The notes below the pieces were generated by a model. It did not search any database. It was not told where the DNA came from and worked only from the letters and a program-made list of their open reading frames with translations. From contig LKUH01000342.1 in NCBI GenBank assembly GCA_001412425.1, positions 1-6,429 on the forward strand: a stretch of DNA of 6,429 nt, written 5' to 3'. Source of the DNA: Candidatus Cloacimonas sp. SDB. Lineage in GTDB: Bacteria; Cloacimonadota; Cloacimonadia; Cloacimonadales; TCS61. A program made the position numbers and the translations under genes. Numbering within the stretch: position 1 is the stretch's first letter; the number at the start of each line of letters is the position of its first letter. Of this stretch, positions 6,021 through 6,429 are shown one piece after another.

Positions 6021-6429
6021 ATAATATTGGATTTCTTAAGGCATTTAGCAAAAACAGACTTACCGGCAAGGCTCCGGGTTGTTTCAACCGGAGCCAGAGC
6101 CTGTTCCTGCTTCCGGTTATCCCTGGCAGGTTGCTTCCCAGCAGAGCCTGCTTCCGTTTCACCGGAAAGTTGAAGATCCTGTTTTTGCTGATCAGAGTCA
6201 AATTCTTTAGTACATAGTTCTTTATTTCGCTGGATTTTTTGCGGCAGCAGATCGATATATTGCTGAGCAACTCTGGCCGATAGATGTGAAAGATGACTAA
6301 TTTGCTGGAGCTCAGTAATACCATGCATCCATAGCGTTTCAACCTTATGGTAATCCCTGATATAGCGATCAACTGCTTCTTTGCTGTGATTTGTTTTGGC
6401 CGCAATAGCTGGAGTGAGATACCCATCCA
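6011..6429 (-). CDS. C-terminal part of a DUF1670-like helix-turn-helix protein (partial, 5' end outside window)
   Basis: The frame is open from the right edge to the TGA at 6013-6011 and gives 138 residues. The ATG at 6328 is internal, because the same frame continues upstream with meaningful sequence (YLTPAIAAKTNHSKEAVDRY, then IRDYHKVETLWMHG). That stretch, followed by LQQISHLSHLSARVAQQYIDL, looks like two consecutive helix-turn-helix units. It resembles what I recall of the C-terminal half of DUF1670 proteins (IA..T.HS..A..RY.RD followed by a second S.R...EY..L helix). DUF1670 function is not known to me; DNA binding is an inference from the helices. After about residue 70 the protein runs into a tail rich in Gln, Glu, Lys, Ser and Ala with no recognisable fold. 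Much of this tail is encoded by a GC-rich repeat patch at 6061-6180 and may be a late extension. The gene converges on the propeller genes, and its stop lies inside a hairpin loop. Confidence 0.6.
   Translation of the reverse strand, partial: DGYLTPAIAAKTNHSKEAVDRYIRDYHKVETLWMHGITELQQISHLSHLSARVAQQYIDLLPQKIQRNKELCTKEFDSDQQKQDLQLSGETEAGSAGKQPARDNRKQEQALAPVETTRSLAGKSVFAKCLKKSNIITA
6061..6180. repeat. GC-rich patch with clustered direct and inverted repeats
   Basis: By hand count 69 of 120 bases are G or C (about 57%), against about 30% in the 60 bases on either side. Inverted repeats: GGCTCCGG 6070-6077 with CCGGAGCC 6088-6095, extended by TTG/CAA around a TTT loop with one bulged G; AACCGGA 6086-6092 with TCCGGTT 6112-6118; TTCCGGT 6111-6117 with ACCGGAA 6161-6167. 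Direct repeats: CAGAGCCTG at 6095 and 6142, and CCTGCTTCCG at 6106 and 6147; together they form one 15-base unit that carries a 6-base insertion in the first copy. The two copies of CCTGCTTCCG are 41 bases apart, so they are read in different codon phases by the overlapping minus-strand gene. This argues for repetition at the DNA level, not in the protein. Confidence 0.6.

Noticed and set aside
6019..6426. Alternative minus-strand frame of 135 codons overlapping the DUF1670-like frame
   Set aside because: Its product is basic and featureless, while the other frame runs open to the window edge and shows two helix-turn-helix-like units. Only one is likely real.
1..6429. CRISPR array, tRNA/rRNA gene, toxin-antitoxin pair or defence system
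   Set aside because: I saw no regularly spaced direct repeats of CRISPR type, no cloverleaf-like sequence and no rRNA motifs. None of the encoded proteins shows nuclease, toxin or defence signatures.

Overview
The window looks like a chromosomal stretch from an uncultured bacterium of the FCB group. My best guess is Cloacimonadota, with Fibrobacterota, Marinimicrobia or Bacteroidota/Ignavibacteria as alternatives. The main evidence is three large predicted exported proteins that each end in a domain of about 80 residues beginning YPNPFNP (or YPNPSNS) and finishing SSGIY...KK.I..K. This is the type A C-terminal sorting domain (FlgD-like Ig fold) associated with the type IX secretion system. 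Genes with this ending are abundant in those lineages. The lineage call is inference; no rRNA or housekeeping marker is present.

Layout, left to right. Bases 1-93 are the last 30 codons of a transposase, probably IS110 family, whose body lies outside the window. A 71-base spacer with a very strong Shine-Dalgarno follows. Bases 165-3068 encode a 967-residue exported mosaic protein: an N-terminal propeller-like region, two ASH/choice-of-anchor-D type Ig domains, an eight-repeat FG-GAP/VCBS-like propeller with Ca-binding-type loops, and a C-terminal sorting domain. After only 11 bases comes a 447-residue Asp-box (BNR/YCF48-like) propeller protein with the same type of C-terminus (3080-4423). After a 215-base AT-rich spacer comes its diverged tandem paralogue of 444 residues (4639-5973). 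On the opposite strand, converging on these genes, is the 3' part of a DUF1670-like helix-turn-helix protein (6429 to 6011). Its low-complexity tail coincides with a GC-rich patch full of short direct and inverted repeats. A small perfect hairpin lies between the convergent genes and overlaps the stop of the minus-strand gene.

How the genes may work together: the three plus-strand genes look like a small locus for cell-surface or secreted beta-propeller proteins, presumably exported by Sec and then across the outer membrane. No enzyme active site could be recognised in any of them, so roles such as adhesion, scaffolding or glycan/polymer binding are only guesses. The locus is bordered by a transposase end on one side and a DUF1670-like gene of unknown role on the other.

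The most interesting signals are an abrupt GC drop exactly where the sorting domain of the first protein begins (about 45-52% to 23-32%), an 11-T tract inside the third gene that its paralogue encodes without a homopolymer, the old but strongly constrained tandem duplication, and the repeat-rich GC island in the DUF1670-like tail. I did not find a clear new defence, RNA or mobile system.
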